The notes beneath the pieces were generated by a model. It saw nothing but the letters and a program-made list of their open reading frames with translations, was not told the DNA's origin and ran no database searches. DNA of 64,000 nt. Origin: Conus ventricosus. Its lineage: Eukaryota > Mollusca > Gastropoda > Neogastropoda > Conidae. A program made the translations under genes and the position numbers. Shown here in pieces: positions 11,928-23,525 of this stretch (the first letter of the stretch is position 1; every line of letters begins with the position of its first letter). The DNA lies in contig CM031616.1 of NCBI GenBank assembly GCA_018398815.1, positions 64,878,666 through 64,942,665 on the forward strand. Direction: 5' to 3'.

Positions 11928-13339
11928 GTGAGTCCAGTGTGGGGGAGCTATCTGTTTATTTATTTAAGTGATTATTGTCCTGTGTATAAGGAAAGAACTT
12001 GAAAACATGGAACACTTTTACCACTGTTGGCCAGAAATTGAAGATTGTACTAACCTTTGGTCGAGTCACTATCTATGTATCATAGTCTTCTGACAACAAA
12101 TCTTTGAGGTGTTTATGGATGCTAGGCAGTCAGTTATCTTCACTGCTCTTTTTCTGCAGAGTTCACAACATGATAAAGGATTAACGAGTTCATTCCTTCA
12201 AGTTGTTTTATCCTGGGCTTCTTTGGTCTGTTTCTGGAATGTCCACCGTCCACTATACCCATAGAACAGTCTTGGACAGGCAAGTTAAACGGTGTATACC
12301 AAGCTAATGATGTGTGCCAATGTGAACTAAGGCTACTGGCTGCTAGCGTAATGCACTGACTTGCTGCTTTAGGCTGTTTTTAGTTAAACAGTGTTTTGTT
12401 TGAGTCACTGGATCATCGCCTTGTACTGATTTCAAATTTGTTTTCATCTGAACTTGACAATTAACAATCTTCTTGGCACAGAAAATTGTCTTGGGACAAT
12501 GTTAGGAAAGTTTCTGTTGAAAATGTCATTTATTTATTTCCAAAGTGCTAAGCAGTCGTACTACGTAAACTGCACGTGCGATTTGAGAGTGTAAAATTTT
12601 GGAGCTTTAAGTATGGTTACTTCCTTTGCAGAGCCAAAACAGTTCTCATGGCATTTTTTTTCTCACCCCTGCAGCACTTGGTTAACAGAACTATGTGTAA
12701 GGCAGACCTGTTTACCTATATGATTTCGCCATGGTTTGTTCACATGTTTGGAGAAAATACAATGAAGGTGAGGAACTGAAGAAAGAATCATCCAAAAAAA
12801 AAAGAACATTCAAGAGGTGAAAGTTCTTGAGTGACAAGTTTACACTGTATGAACAGTATGTTGTCTTTGTGTGCTTTGACCAAAGAGCGACAACTCTTGC
12901 TAATTCTCATGCACGAAATCACATCTGGCTGTGTGTGATCTTCGACAACATGCCAGTACAAGTCCTGAGACATCAGGAAAAAAAAGAGATAAATGAATTT
13001 GTGCCAGCATATGCACACATAATCAGATTTCAAAGTAATTTGTATTGAGAGAAACTATTTCTAGTGTAGTAGTGCAAAACTAAGTATGCCTCTAATCTCT
13101 GCTGTGTTATGGTAGGTGGAAACGAACCACTACTCCGAGTGCAACCCCCTCCTACCCCGCTTTTTTTTTGTCTTTTTTTTTTTTTTTTTTTTATATGCTG
13201 ATCGATGAGGATGATTAAGATGATGCTACGGATTTCCATTTCAGTCTGAGACTACATGACAGGGCTGTACTCTACGCTTCCTTTCATAATATATCCCAGC
13301 ATCAACCAGGCCTGAGAGATACAGGCACCTGCAGTGTTG
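11928..13339. other. BRSK intron, first part
   Basis: Intron between the exons at 11,807 and 14,946. No further exon seen; a 20-base-scale T-run lies near 13,168-13,191. Confidence 0.6.
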
Positions 13340-13556
13340 GTCAGGAAATTTGAGCAACACTCTCAGAGACGCATCCATTAAGTGGATGAAACTCGACTAT
13401 GGACCCAGTCTTCCCAGCTGAGCCCGCTAGCAAACTCAACTCTGGGTAGGAGCCGGTCGGGGCAGAAAAATCCCACATGACTCTGATGGGATTCGAATCC
13501 ACAACCTCCCAGCCAGGAGTCTTCGACGATAACCACTTCGCCACGGCGGCTGGTGC
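13340..13556 (-). mobile_element. tRNA-derived SINE
   Basis: On the - strand the head begins near 13,556 with CCGCCGTGGCGAAGTGGTTA, which contains an A-box-like block at 13,531-13,545, and has a B-box-like GGATTCGAATCC at 13,489-13,500. The spacing and the GTGGC.AAGTGGTTA start resemble a serine-type tRNA. About 150 bases of unrelated body follow. It lacks a proper cloverleaf acceptor stem, so it is read as a SINE rather than a tRNA gene. The body's end is approximate. Confidence 0.75.
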
Positions 13557-13754
13557 TTTTATTAAAATGTTGAAGATGTGTACATAGACTCTGTAGAAAA
13601 CACTCATTTGAATGTGAAAGTACACCGAGAGCAGGTTTAGAGTACGCAGGTGTGGTGACACAGTGATCTCTGGCCTTGAACCCAGAGACTGCACGATGGA
13701 GAACAAAGGCTAGAAATTCTAATGGATTCAGCGCCCATCTTGCTCTGAAGTGGC

Positions 13755-13866
13755 TGAAGATAAGTGATTGCTTGTTCGTTTTCGTTGTCCTAAGTGTTCT
13801 GTATCTTGCCTGAAGAAGACCTAAGAGGTCGAAACGCGTCTTTTGTCTTGTGATTCGTTTGTCTAC
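13755..13866 (+). repeat. Dispersed repeat with hammerhead-like core, copy 3
   Basis: Starts near gataagtgattgcttgttcg and contains CCTGAAGAAGACC, TAAGA, GGTCGAAACGCGTC at 13,809-13,840. It shares over 80 aligned bases with the copy at 55,445-55,555, including the following cttgtgattcgtttgtc versus cctgtgatctgtttgtc. Confidence 0.75.
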
Positions 13867-14229
13867 GTTTTTTTGGGAGGTGCGCTATTACTAACATTTA
13901 AAATTTGTTTAGAAATTGAACAGAACTTGATTAATTAGGGTTATGATCTGAAAGATCATACCATGAAGAATGGCTTTTACATTCATTTGTCATCCCCTTG
14001 AGAACTTGTGTCAGTTGACCTGTAAGTGCAAGTGTGTTCAGGCCACATGGAGCTGACCTGAGAAAAATAGTCTGCAAGCAAGTTGAAAACAGCGACAGAT
14101 AGGGGAAACAATTTTCGTTTGTGCAGGACATTATTTAAGTGTGTAGGGTTAGCGTCCCTTTCTCAGACACCCTATGTGTTTGGGTTTTCATTCCCTGTGG
14201 GTTGTGCTGTAGCTCAAGGGGTATCGAGG

Positions 14230-14660
14230 TACCAGAGAAACACGACAGCAGGACTGAGAGGAAAACAGATTGGAGTGAACAGGAGGAACTGGTTTAAGGG
14301 AGTGAAACTGAAGGAGAATTATTAAAACGGGAAGAATTGGCCAGAACGGAAAGAAAAATTGAACTGAATAGGCGGAATTAGCGTAAACAGGAGGAATTAT
14401 TCTAAACAGGGAATATGCCTGCAGATGAGGAATTGGTCTAAACACTGGGGATTGCCAACAATGGGAATAAGTAGAAGTAACAGAAAAGATGTAATCATGT
14501 GGAAAAATTTGATTTAAACAGATTGAAAAGTTGGCCAGAACATGAGAGAAACTTGCCTGAAGAGAAAGGATTAGCCTCAACAGGAGAGAAATTGACCTGT
14601 ATATAAGAAAATGGCTTCAGCAGGAAAACTGGTATTCACATGCAAACAGGTAAAGGAGTT
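14230..14660. repeat. Degenerate minisatellite in the BRSK intron
   Basis: Many diverged copies of a roughly 25-30-base unit built on aacaggaggaattgg. Unit length and sequence vary. No coding meaning is visible. Confidence 0.7.
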
Positions 14661-14945
14661 GGCATGGGCTCATGTCAGTCATGGAAAGTGATTGTCATGA
14701 GAGTGGCTTTGTCCAAGGTATGTACATGCAAATAGGAGGAAAGGACATATGTAATCTCCCCATCACCCACCCCTGGTTGCCACCCCGTCATAGTTATCAG
14801 TCATGTCACTGGCATCATCTGCTGTGGTTATCGTCTGTCATGTCACCGACATCATCTGTTGTGTGGACTATAGAGTGACAGGTGTGTTGTCTGTCATGAC
14901 CTCGTTACCTGCAGTCACCTGTCAGGCGTGTGGTGTGTGCCACAG

Positions 14946-15126
14946 ACCCCTGACCTCAGCCACAGCGTGGTGTCCACCTCCACCTTCAGGGCGGAGTACC
15001 GGCGGGGCGGAAGCTCCTCCATGTTCTCCCGCAACGTCCGCTTCCAGGTGGACATCTCGGCCGCCCCCGGAGAGAGAGACCCCTCCTCCGCCTCCACCTT
15101 CTGTCTCACCTTCACCCTTGTCTCAG
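14946..15126 (+). CDS. BRSK: BRSK/SAD kinase, KA1-region exon 2 of 4
   Basis: This exon continues the KA1-like domain: TPDLSHSVVSTSTFRAEYR, then FSRNVRFQVDIS and STFCLTFTLVSG. BRSK proteins carry the matching series LSHSV...FRAEYK...VKFQVDI...VTFTLLSG, which makes the identification secure. The acceptor is tgccacag at 14,938-14,945 and the donor is GTCTCAG/gtgagt at 15,127. It enters in phase 0 and leaves in phase 1; both agree with the neighbouring exons. The frame is open throughout, and the exon is GC-rich relative to its introns. The short linker GERDPSSAS is a variable loop in the family. Confidence 0.92.
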
Positions 15127-16184
15127 GTGAGTCGTGGGGAGGGGCAAGATGCAAGGGGAGGTTTTTTTTGGGGGGGGGGAGGGGGAGGGGGGCGGTTGGA
15201 GTGTGAAGCGCTGTGGAGGCGGGAACGATCTGGGGTAAAATGTAAGGGTGAGTGTGTGTATCATGTTATTGAACAGAAACTTTACAAATATTCCGCTTAT
15301 TTGTATAAAATCTTGGATGGTCTGTGCTCGTCTTTCTTGCGACGTGCTTTTGCGTAGGTAACGGCAAGATAGTTGATGCTTTAAGCTGTGCCTTGTGTGT
15401 GTGATGTCAGACTTTTTTTTTAAAAATCTGCCATTTTTTCCTTCTACCAATAAATGTATGTAGTCACATTTTGTTTTTTTGTTTTTTCTGTAGAGTTGGT
15501 ATATTTGATACAAAGAACTTAGAACAACGAATGTCAGATATTTTTAGGTTAGGTAGTCAGAATTTCATGTTTGTTTGTTTTTTAATCACATTTTAAAAGA
15601 GGCTTTTAGTAGAGGCTTTTACATGTGTTTTACGAGGTGTAAAGTAAAACTTTTTAAAAAATGCTTGTTTGCCAGAGAAATTTGGAGGGGTGGGGGGAGG
15701 GTTCTTTTTTTTTAAACTGTCTCGTCCGATGTGCCACCTGGTGGCATTGCACCCTTGCCACTCATTCCGGCGCCCCATCCACAGCCACAGCCTGGCTTGT
15801 CCCACTACAGCCCCGGCTCCAGCAATCCTCCTGTGTGAATGTATATGTGTGTGTGTGGTGTATGTGTCAATGATTACATGTACCAATGAAGGAATGGCTT
15901 GTGTTTCATGTGATGATCTCACAGTTTTTCTGCTGTGAATTATTTGTGTGTGTGGATGTGCTTGGGTACACTAGTTTACATGTGGATTTCCTCAGTCTAG
16001 AAATGTGGCCCTGTTTTGTATGTTTGAGTGTTTGTTCTTCAGTTTTAACATCTCTTCTGTTAGAGGAACATCTGAGTGTGTTTGTGTGTGTGTGTGTGTC
16101 CATGTAGAAGTGGGAAGCAGTGAGCCTGGTGAAATCAAGGTTATTTATTGTGAAAACTGTCCATGAAGCTGACGCATGTTGCAG
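15127..16184. other. BRSK intron
   Basis: A 1058-base intron with T-rich and G-rich tracts (a G-run near 15,170-15,192). No additional exon recognised. Confidence 0.7.
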
Positions 16185-16351
16185 GACCATCGCGGCGATT
16201 CCGGCGGGTGTGTGAACACCTGCAGTCGTTGATGTCGTCGCCGCGCAGCGAGAACAACCGCAAGATCAGCACAGACAGCACCGTGTCCTACTGCTCAGAG
16301 CTGGTGCCAGCATCATATTGCTCCCCAGCCAAGGAGAATGGAGCCACCGAG
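16185..16351 (+). CDS. BRSK: BRSK/SAD kinase, KA1-region exon 3 of 4
   Basis: Reads (G)GPSRRFRRVCEHLQSLMSS, then a serine-rich tail SENNRKISTDSTVSYCSELV and SPAKENGATE. GPSRRFKRVVE is the conserved end of the BRSK KA1 domain, forming its last helix. The acceptor is tgttgcag at 16,177-16,184 and the donor is GAG/gtaagg at 16,352. Phase 1 enters and phase 0 leaves, matching the exons on both sides. The sequence after CEHLQSL is the lineage-variable tail. Confidence 0.9.
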
Positions 16352-16564
16352 GTAAGGGGGGAGGAGAGGGGGCAACTGAGGGGAAGGGGGGAGGGGAGGA
16401 GAAGGGGGAGGGGGGATGGAGGGGTCAAGCCGTTGTAGTTGAAGCTTGTGGTGGGTGGTCAGACATTATTTGTTTTAATGAATGTTGTTTTCTTTATTTT
16501 GTCACAAGCCAAGAGGTTCGGACAATTACTCAGGAGATTAAATACCTGAGATTGTATATGTTAA

Positions 16565-17601
16565 CTCTTGACTTCCCATACCGCACCGTTCCGCAACTGC
16601 CGCACAGTCCCAAACCGCACCACACCGCAACAACCGACATGCCTTATTTGGAGCCGTTGTTATGGAAGCGAGAACTCTCTAATGCAGAGAGGAAGGTTTA
16701 ACGACATCCGGAAAGCGTTCGCCTTCCGCCTTCTGCCAGCGGTTTTCAGCCTAGCTGTTTACATTGCGATTTTGAAGAAGTTTTTTCACGAAGTTTTTTT
16801 TCAAAGATTTTCTGGTCAAGATGGCGTCTTTCCAACATATCGACAACGATGTTTTCGATGAATTTATCGAAGATTTGTGCAACCAGCATGCGCTAGGGCT
16901 TGGAGATGATCAGCAGAGTGATGTGAGTGTGGGAACTGGAGTTAGTTCAGTTCACACTGGTCAGTGATTGTCTGACGTACAATCGGAAATTTCAGATGAA
17001 GATTCGCCACCTGTGCTTACCTGTGTACGCTGTCATTACGCAATATGAAGCTCATCATCCTACTCCTTGTGTGCAGAACATGAACATTGACCACATGTGA
17101 CTTTATTTCTGTGGTTATACTGTGACTTTGTGAACAGAACTGTGCAAAATACTGTACAAGGAACTGTGCAAATATTTTCTGTGCTTGGATTCTTACCTGT
17201 ATATTACGTCATTACAAGACTACATAAAGGTCAGTTAACATTTTTTCTTTTGACTTGTATTGTTTCTATGGTCATGTGTGTGACTGTCTGTCTGCATTGT
17301 TTTACTAACAAACACACCACACACTGATTTTTCCAACCTTTATTGAACACACCTGACATTTTTTAATTATTCTGTAATTAATTACCATACTGACATTCAA
17401 AATTTTTTGGGGGGTACATCTGACCGCTTCAGTATAAAAAATAACATCACTTCCATAAAACTTCCAAATTTCAAAGCAGTCAATCAACAAACAAGAAAGA
17501 TATAATTATTTTAATGACCATACTCATTTTTAGCTCATTTCTAGCCAATCCTTATGGGCTAGAGGACTGAGAACACACTGTTTCTTATGGGAAGTCAAGA
17601 G
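16565..17601 (+). mobile_element. piggyBac-like element in the last BRSK intron
   Basis: Flanked by TTAA at 16,561-16,564 and 17,602-17,605. The two ends are inverted copies of CTCTTGACTTCCCATA (16 bases, perfect). TTAA target duplication with terminal inverted repeats is the hallmark of piggyBac elements. At 1037 bp it is too short for a transposase; inside is an acidic N-terminal remnant starting with the ATG at 16,821. It is therefore a non-autonomous, internally deleted copy. The end sequence TTAAC.CTCTTGAC is shared in part with the element at 35,673. Confidence 0.88.
16821..16967 (+). pseudogene. piggyBac transposase N-terminal remnant
   Basis: A 48-codon frame from the ATG at 16,821 (context caagATGG), reading MASFQHIDNDVFDEFIEDL and ending VSSVHTGQ before TGA. 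It is acidic, like the N-terminal tails of piggyBac transposases, and the next frame continues SDVQSEISDEDS. No DDD catalytic domain follows before the right end of the element. The family assignment rests on the element's ends, not on this short peptide. Confidence 0.6.
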
Positions 17602-18164
17602 TTAAGCAGCAGAGCACCAAACATGTTTCATGCCTGTTTTTAACTGTCTTGAAGTGTTACACACAATTAATGTTGTAAATGTGGGCAGGGAAGAGAGAGG
17701 TGTAATTCTAAAGAACTGATGAAAAGGTTAATTGTATGCATGCCTGTAGGAAACATGTCGGTTGTAATTCAATTTGTTGTTGTAATGAGGACATATATAG
17801 GATCATAACGATCTCATAGTTTGTAGTTGTAATGACTGACACTTTGAGAGGAAACATCAGACAGAATGCGATGTCCTCAGGAGAATCGCATTCTCTTTTG
17901 AATAAACATGGGATGCGTCACATCACTTTGCATGTTTCTGGTTTCCGGTTTATTTCTTTCGAAGGAGCTCCAAGTTTGGGTGTGGTAAATATTTCAAGAC
18001 TCACAGGAGGCAGTAATGTCAACACGGGGTGTCTTGAGGTGGGGTTGATCACAAAGATGATCATGACGCTAACATTGACTTCATGTGAGGGTCAGGGTAT
18101 GGGGCAGGGAGTGTCAGGACTGGGAGTGTACATGATTTCTCTCTGTTCTGTCTTCTGCCTCCAG
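17602..18164. other. BRSK intron, last part
   Basis: Intronic sequence up to the terminal exon. A good polypyrimidine tract and acceptor (ctgtcttctgcctccag) close it at 18,164. Confidence 0.7.
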
Positions 18165-18278
18165 AGCCACGAGAAAGAGAAGAAGCCGCCACTGCCCCCT
18201 CGCAGCAGAGACTCCTCCAAGAGTGGATCGCGCAAAGCGCTGGCCGAAAACTCGCAGAGAGACAGGGACAAAGTGTGA
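18165..18278 (+). CDS. BRSK: BRSK/SAD kinase, terminal coding exon
   Basis: The last coding exon reads SHEKEKKPPLPPRSRD, then SSKSGSRKALAEN and ends RDRDKV before TGA at 18,276-18,278. The acceptor at 18,164 is strong and the phase-0 entry matches the preceding exon. The basic, proline-containing tail (PPLPPR is an SH3-ligand-like stretch) lies beyond the KA1 domain, where BRSK proteins differ most, so it is assigned by splice phase and position rather than by similarity. Confidence 0.8.
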   Translation, partial: SHEKEKKPPLPPRSRDSSKSGSRKALAENSQRDRDKV

Positions 18279-18663
18279 CACAAGCCAGCGGACTCGTGAA
18301 CAAGAGACTAACCACCCTATGTGACCGTCGTCGTGTGAGAGGAATGAAGGGTCTTGTCGAGAGACGGTGGAACGGGATGACGAAGCTGCAGCATGTTGAA
18401 GGGTGTTGTGTCCACCCGCCCTGTCAGCGTGGTGATCCTCGCGGTGCCGGTGGTGGTGCTGGGAGTGGGTCACAGCCTTCGTGTTTGCTATGTGTGCACG
18501 TCAGCGAGTGAACAGGGCACCAGGACGGCAGTGAGGCGCGCGGCAAGTCGGTGGAGGGCATGAATAGTGAACGGTGCTTGCACGCTTCACGTCGGGTGTC
18601 AAGTGGGTTTCATCAGGGAAACCAGTAAAAGTGCATAAAGATTAGTCTTTTTTTTTTTTTTAA

Positions 18664-18669
18664 AATAAA
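18664..18669 (+). terminator. Candidate BRSK polyadenylation signal
   Basis: AATAAA 386 bases after the stop codon, just after a T-run at 18,646-18,660. Plausible as the 3' end, but longer 3' UTRs cannot be excluded from sequence. Confidence 0.4.
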
Positions 18670-20550
18670 TTATAGTGACCATGCCGCTATGAGATCAAGA
18701 TGTGTTGTTTTAAGAAAAAATCTAAAAAGGTAAGAACCCGAATCATCAAGATCTGGTTGTGAACCGTGGCTTGAATTAAAACCCTTGGTGCATTTGACTT
18801 TTTCTCTGGATTACCAAAAATCAGTGGAGTGCTTAACCAGTGCCAGGCCAAAGTTCAAACTGCAGCAACACATGTGTTCAAATCTTTCACAGGAAAGCTC
18901 GAATGGAGAGTGAAGACCAAGCTGTGTCAAGCAACACGCCATGCCAGAGTGGGACAGGCAGAGCCCTCCAGTCAGCATGACTGTTCACCGCCTGTGTGTT
19001 TCATCGCTGGAACTGCGGGCGACCACGAACAAACCCTACGATGGAATGATGCACTGCAGTCAGTCCTTGCCTGAATTTCATGCACATCACAGCATTTTTA
19101 TGTCTGGGCAAGCATCGGAGGAAACTCGAGGATGGAGATTTGACATGACGGATGTCTTGCCGAGTGTGAGTGGTGTGGCATCATGTGGATGATGTGTGTC
19201 GCTGTCGCATTGTGCCTCAAGACGGGAGTTGAACATTATGGGAGGGCAAGAGAAGTATGCACTTTCCCTTGGGAAAACAAAAATTGAATTAAAAAAACAA
19301 AAAACAGGACCTTCAGGCCAGGGTCTCTCGTAAGGGGACAGCAGTCCCATGAAGCTGTGAATTGACAGCACCAAAGTGGTCTCCCTTCTGTTTCTCTCTC
19401 TCTCTCTCTTTCATTCACTTTGTCTCTTTCTCAATCTGTCAGTCTATCTGTCTGCCTCTTTATCTGGCACTCTCAGCCTCTTGCCTCTGTCCTTTATCCC
19501 ACCGTTTCACTTTCTTCTCTCACTCTCTCCGTCACTTTGATGCCCTTCACCCCCACCCCCCTATTTCTTTCCTGTTCTCTATGCGCCCCCCCCCCCCTGT
19601 CTTTCGTATCTTATACTCTTTCTCTGTCTTCTCCCCCGACCCGCTTTGCTCCTCCCCCGTACTGCGTGTGCATGATGCAGAGTAGTTGTGCATCTGGCAG
19701 TGATACAGTCTTTCTGGATGTGATGTACAAGCACCAGTCTCCAGGGACAGCAGGTACTTTTCCAACTGGATCGCACAGCGTTGTGAATAGCCCTCCGTTT
19801 GCTCACTGATTTTATCCTGTCTGTATAGTGTGTGTGTGCGTGCGTGGGTATGCGCGTGTGTGTGTGTGAGTGTGTGTTTTGTAAATTCTCTGACAATTGG
19901 ATATTTAATTTTAGGAATGATGACAACATTATGTGTGCAGTGTTTTCTTCTTTCATCCAGTCATCATCGACCTTTGGGTTCAGTATGCAGAGCTGGGGCA
20001 AATGTTGGGTTGTGTTTTTAGCCTGATTGTTTTATTTCTGTCTTTTATATGGAGCGAATGATCACGGTCTTCACCCTTACATAGACTCTGGGTTTGGAAG
20101 AGTTTTGATCCGTTTTGCTGTCTGTGTGCTAGTACGTCATGCTGCTTGTGTGTGAGTGTGTGTCTGCTGATGCCTGTGCCTGTGTTTGGGCTTAACGCAA
20201 GCTTTTTCCTTTGCTCCCTCACACTGTCTGTGTCTGCCTCTGTTGCTCATCTCCCCCACCCTTCCTCCCCCATCCCTGTCTCACCTGCCTCCTCATGTTC
20301 TCTCCTCTACCTATCTTTCATGTCTCTTTGTTTTCTGTAGGGGAAGAGGGAGAGAGATGAGAGAGAGAATAGAGGGAAAAGTTTGATTGTTGAACTCTGT
20401 TAATATGCCCTCTTCCATAGATTACTTCATTTTAATTCAATTAAGTATTGATAGTCCCATCATTTCAGTCTTTATGTTATTCTACCAACTTATGTAGATG
20501 AGATTGACTGAGTATTTATTGTCTCATAGTTATTGTCTCATAGTTACAAA
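18670..20550. other. Intergenic or BRSK 3' UTR, no gene seen
   Basis: Contains pyrimidine-rich sequence (19,390-19,660) and a short (TG)n tract (19,826-19,876). Open frames have no motif or splice context. Confidence 0.5.
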
Positions 20551-20559
20551 GTCAAACGG

Positions 20560-20960
20560 TTACTTTCCTTTTAGTTTTAGTAATTTTTAACATTTTCAAA
20601 ACTTTGTTTGCTTTTTAGTAACTTTTAATCTTTCAATTCCAGGTGCTTTCTGTTTGGTTTAAGCAACTTTTAACATTTTCAAAACTTTGTTTTTAGTAAC
20701 ATGTGTAACCTTTCAATTCCAGTTACTTTCTGTTTGGTTTACGTAACTTTTAACATTCTCAAAACTTTGTTTTTAGTAAATTGTAACCTTTTCAAAACTT
20801 TGTTTGTTTTTAGTAACTTTTAACCTTTTCAACACTTTGTTTTCAATAACTTTTAACCTTTTCAGAACTTTGTGTTTGTTTTTTTAGTAACTTTTAACCT
20901 TTCGATTCCAGTTACTTTCTGTTTGTTTTAGTAACTTTTAACCTTTTCCGTTCTTTCCGT
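20560..20960. repeat. Degenerate minisatellite
   Basis: A unit of about 40-60 bases recurs with phrases such as agtaacttttaacc, ttttcaaaactttgttt and ttccagttactttctgtt. About eight diverged copies. Confidence 0.8.
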
Positions 20961-21174
20961 GTATAAAATCAAGGGCTGCACAGTGTAAACATTGCAAAGT
21001 GCTTTGCTGTCTAGCTGGGTGAGAAGGGAGGATGGATGGGAGAGTGGGGTGGGGTGGGGTGGGGTTAGAGAATGATGTTCAAGAGTTGCACAGTGGTATT
21101 TATTCATATTGAAATAATCAGGATTCCGGCTATTTTCTGTCAGTATTAGTGATGAGGTTAGATAAGGGTGTGTG

Positions 21175-21480
21175 TGCCTTCAGTTTTCATGACATAATGA
21201 GGATTTACGTTGTAAGTATTCCCTCAGTCTCCCTGACATAAAGAGGATTTAGGTTGTTGTAAGTATTCCCTCAGTCTCCATGACATAATGAGGATTTAGG
21301 TTGTTGTAAGTATTCCCTCAGTCTCCATGACATAATGAGGATTAGGTTGTTGTAAGTATTCCCTCAGTCTCCATGACATAAAGGGATTTAGGTTGTTGTA
21401 AGTATTCCCTCAGTCTCCATGACATAAAGAGGATTTAGGTTGTTGTAAGTATTCCTTCAGTCTCCATGTCATAAAGAGGA
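21175..21480. repeat. Minisatellite, about 47-base unit, six copies
   Basis: Unit built on cagtctccatgacataatga then ggatttaggttgttgtaagt. It passes directly into the related 44-base array that follows. Confidence 0.9.
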
Positions 21481-22250
21481 TGTAGGTTAAGTGTATCCCA
21501 TCAGCTGCCATGACATAATGAGGATTTAGGTTAAGTGTATCCCATCAGCTGCCATGACATAATGAGGATGTAGGTTAAGTGTATCCCATCAGCTGCCATG
21601 ACATAATGAGGATGTAGGTTAAGTGTATCCCATCAGCTGCCATGACATAATGAGGATGTAGGTTAAGTGTATCCCATCAGCTGCCATGACATAATGAGGA
21701 TGTAGGTTAAGTGTATCCCATCAGCTGCCATGATATAATGAGGATTTAGGTTAAGTGTATCCCATCAGCTGCCATGACATAATGAGGATGTAGGTTAAGT
21801 GTATCCCATCAGCTGCCATGATATAATGAGGATGTAGGTTAAGTGTATCCCATCAGCCATCATGATATAATGAGGATGTAGGTTAAGTGTATCCCATCAG
21901 CCATCATGATATAATGAGGATGTAGGTTAAGTGTATCCCATCAGCTGCCATGATATAATGAGGATGTAGGTTAAGTGTATCCCATCAGCTGCCATGATAT
22001 AATGAGGATGTAGGTTAAGTGTATCCCATCAGCCGTCATAATATAATGAGGATGTAGGTTAAGTGTATCCCATCAGCTGCCATGATATAATGAGGATGTA
22101 GGTTAAGTGTATCCCATCAGCTGCCATGATATAATAATGAGGATATAGGTTAAGTGTATCCCATCAGCTGCCATGATATAATGAGGATGTAGGTTAAGTG
22201 TATCCCATCAGCTGCCATGACATAATGAGGATTTAGGTTAAGTGCATGAT
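21481..22250. repeat. Minisatellite, about 44-base unit, 17-18 copies
   Basis: Unit: ggttaagtgtatcccatcag then ctgccatgacataatgagga and tgta. Copies fall into subtypes (gacata versus gatata; ctgcc versus ccatc) that alternate, so the array grew by local block duplication. The first cousins lie at 21,175-21,480. Confidence 0.95.
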
Positions 22251-22807
22251 TTCTCTCACTTGTCATGACATAATGAAGGGTTAGGTTGCTGTCTATAATT
22301 TCATCCTGCTTCATTAAACAATGAGGGTTTTAATTCATTTTTGTGTACACCGTCATTATTCATCAAGTAAGAGGATGTATTGGTGTATTCTGCAACTCTT
22401 CACGCAATAATGCATAGGCTGATTGAGTCAGGAATTCATCATTTTCTTTACCTAGAGAGGGTTTGGGTAAGTATGTGTGTTCATTTTTCATGGAAGAAAG
22501 TGGGTTTAGACCACAAAAAAAGTGTGTTCTATCATTCTTCAACAAACAACTGGGTTTGTTAGTGTCTGCATTCCATCCTTTGTCATGAAACAACAGGGCT
22601 GGTGTATGCATACCATCATTCTTCATGAAATAATGTTCATGTGAGTGTATTTCGTCTGTCATTCTTCATGAAATAATGGGGTTTGTTAGTGTGTGTGTAT
22701 TTCATCACCCTTCATGCAATAATGGGGTTGGTTAGTGCCTGTATGCCAGCATTATGTTGCGCAGGTATAGAGCAGTAGTTTGGTTTTTTTTTTAAAGGAA
22801 AGGACAT
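22250..22807. repeat. Decayed extension of the same minisatellite
   Basis: Looser copies built on ttcatgaaataatggggttt and gttagtgtgtg. Also includes the T-rich run-up to the G homopolymer. No gene seen. Confidence 0.6.

Positions 22808-22880
<73 letters not shown>
22808..22880. repeat. Homopolymer of 73 G
   Basis: An uninterrupted run of G. It can form stacked G-quadruplexes on this strand. Length in an assembly is unlikely to be exact. Similar one-base runs lie at 39,268-39,296 (C), 58,758-58,792 (G) and 62,442-62,465 (C). Confidence 0.9.
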
Positions 22881-22881
<1 letters not shown>

Positions 22882-22904
22882 AGGCATGTAAAAAAAGGAA
22901 ATGC

Positions 22905-23075
22905 ATATAGAAGACTTGCAGGGAGAAACAACAGAATAGTAGTGCTTAAGTACTGAAAGGCAGCAGTTTGTAGGGAGAAACACCAGAATAGTAGTGCTTA
23001 AGTACTGAAAGGCAGCAGTTTGTAGGGAGAAACACCAGAATAGTAGTGCTTAAGTACTGAAAGGCAGCAGTGCAG
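22905..23075. repeat. Minisatellite, about 60-base unit, three copies
   Basis: Three copies of gtagggagaaacaccagaat then agtagtgcttaagtactgaa and aggcagcag, almost identical. Confidence 0.9.
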
Positions 23076-23464
23076 GAGAGGGAGGGTGGAGGACAGTGAC
23101 AAAGGGAAAACTACTGTACAGTGTACTGTAGTACTGGAAACTGACAAAAACAAGGGAAGGAACTGTTTACATTTGAAAGGAAAATGTAACGCAGATAGTT
23201 AAAGGGTAAAACATTGGGGTTTTTTGTGTTTTTATAAAAGACTAAATGAAAAGAAGAAACGTGTACAAATTTCACTTCCGTGGGTTCCAAACCAGTGAGT
23301 GGATGTGGATGCCTGGGGCGTGTGCAATGCATGCTTGGAGGTGGATGTGAGTTTGGATGGGTTGGGTCTTCTGTTGTTTCTCCATGGCCCATGCAGTTAG
23401 CAGAAAGTCTGTGAGGGTGCCCAGTGACAAACTGTTTCTTAGTCAAGCGTCCTCATAGCCTTCC

Positions 23465-23525
23465 ACAGCCCTGATGTGGCCCTTTTCGGTCGGCTGGGCT
23501 ATAAGCAACATTATCTTATCTTATC
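23465..23525 (+). mobile_element. Very short 5'-truncated copy of the LINE 3' end
   Basis: About 60 bases matching the tail of the LINE at 4.0-10.0 kb (ggtcggctgggctataagca then acattatcttatct). It is bracketed by near-perfect duplications: tcatagccttcc at 23,453-23,464 and tcgtagccttcc at 23,526-23,537. This is a separate target-primed insertion that copied only the tail, and it shows which part of the tail the reverse transcriptase recognises. Confidence 0.85.

Noticed and set aside
13489..13556. Functional tRNA-Ser gene
   Set aside because: A- and B-box-like words are present, but acceptor-stem pairing fails and a non-tRNA body follows; taken as a SINE.
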